Source: Holothuria scabra (Eukaryota > Echinodermata > Holothuroidea > Aspidochirotida > Holothuriidae). Taken from it: a stretch of 64,000 nt of DNA. The position numbers were made by a program, and so were the translations under genes. The notes below the pieces were generated by a model. It did no database searches, was not told the DNA's origin, and saw only the letters and a list, made by a program, of their open reading frames with translations. Shown piece after piece: positions 63,296 through 64,000 of this stretch. The stretch covers positions 2,666,001 through 2,730,000 of the forward strand of contig CM074179.1 in NCBI GenBank assembly GCA_037179385.1, given 5' to 3'. The first letter of the stretch is position 1, and each line of letters opens with the position of its first letter.

Positions 63296-64000
63296 AAAGG
63301 TTACAAATAAAAGTTGGGAAAAAGGGGGAAAAATGTTCAAAATACAACGCAACTGGTGCCTATTAAACAGTAAATTAGTGATCATAAAACGAGACATGTA
63401 TTTTGCGTCAAACGATGAAAGAATCACACTAATGCCGTGTGGGTGATGGAATGAAATCAGCAAACGCAGAACCATTCTTTACGATTAACAGCAGACTTAT
63501 TCCTAAAAAGAGAGACTTGGCATTCTGTTTCATTTAGAAAACGTAATTTGTTTGGAAGGCTTGAAGTTGTAAGGCGTTGCCCTGGTATTTAATACAGAAA
63601 AATATTTTTATAAGACAAAAACCAGTATCTAACAAAAGGAAATGATTACTATCATTAAACAGTAACGGCATCTTAAAAGGTGATAAATCTCTACTTACAA
63701 CGTTTGCTTTAACGCTAGAGGGCTCCCTTCCAAAGCACTTGTTACTTTACAGGTTGAATGTATAATGGTTTGTTCGTTCCCGTTACAAATATTGCAGACT
63801 GGGAGATTAATCAAGTCAGATTTATAAAGATAGGAATTTGTTGGAGAAATATGATGTTAAAACCCGAAAGAGGATCTTAGAAAGAGGATCTCGAAACTGA
63901 CCAGCCAACACTCTTCCCCATGATAATCCCCTATCCTGAATAGAAATATCTTTGTCCGCACAAAGGTTTGTCCGCTTTCATCATTACCATAATAAGATTA
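63296..64000 (-). pseudogene. Possible LINE zinc-binding remnant and repeat flank
   Basis: On the minus strand at about 63,810-63,740 the codons read SDLINLPVCNICNGNEQTII followed by HST, resembling the C..C...H pattern at the end of LINE ORFs. No intact frame. The last ~100 bp resembles 29,620-29,720. Confidence 0.3.

Overview
The window is nuclear DNA from an animal. It has spliced host exons separated by kilobase-scale introns, no compact operons, and very dense transposable-element content (Penelope-like, Ty3/Gypsy, L1/Tx1-type and hAT elements, several MITE families, tRNA-headed and snRNA-headed SINE-like repeats, huge microsatellites). The C-type lectin and death-effector-type exons, together with this repeat mix, suggest a marine invertebrate deuterostome, perhaps an echinoderm. 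That last step is inference; no sequence here fixes the species.

Layout. 1-3.35 kb is copy 1 of a 3.3-kb repeat ('repeat A'), which recurs in the same orientation at 58.72-61.79 kb and in pieces at 21.5 and 25.0-29.6 kb. Inside it lies a ~200-bp SINE-like repeat whose 5' end is clearly derived from U2 snRNA. At its right edge is a hAT-type non-autonomous transposon. 4.6 kb holds a possible first coding exon. 7.8-11.4 kb is a decayed Ty3/Gypsy polyprotein on the minus strand, split by a 644-bp LTR-like insertion. 12.3-15.0 kb and possibly 20.3 kb hold candidate exons of a host gene, the clearest encoding a death-effector-type domain. 16.7-17.6 kb is a nearly pure (GAA) tract of about 320 units. 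18.7-19.6 kb is a hAT-type MITE. 22.4-25.0 kb contains a GGCAAC-rich inverted-terminus element and a decayed hAT transposase, itself hit by the U2-headed repeats. 26.2-28.3 kb is a hAT-type element with an L1/Tx1-like LINE nested in it.

31.2-34.1 kb carries a nearly complete Penelope-like element (reverse transcriptase plus GIY-YIG endonuclease, broken by one frameshift). It is joined head-to-head to a second Penelope fragment and ends in a (TA) tract. 34.7-35.6 and 41.0-43.65 kb are terminal-inverted-repeat elements. 37.9-39.4 kb is a complex of (TA), a tRNA-like gene, a 150-bp-arm foldback carrying half a tRNA, and a 570-bp (TAAC) array. 44.6-47.8 kb holds further Penelope fragments and a striking ~620-bp inverted repeat. 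47.9-49.2 kb is an unusual element saturated with ATATCTGG/CCAGATAT half-sites.

51.3-58.0 kb contains the best host gene: three exons that join in phase to give a long-form C-type lectin domain with an EPN sugar-binding motif, the motif being completed across a splice junction. 58.7-63.3 kb is the second long copy of repeat A plus a complete copy of its hAT-type element with an 8-bp target duplication.

The main novelty candidate is the U2-snRNA-headed SINE-like family (five or six copies). The recurrent head-to-head Penelope pairs and the layered insertion history, readable from filled and empty sites within one window, are the next most interesting. All splice sites and homology statements come from reading the sequence; no search was run.
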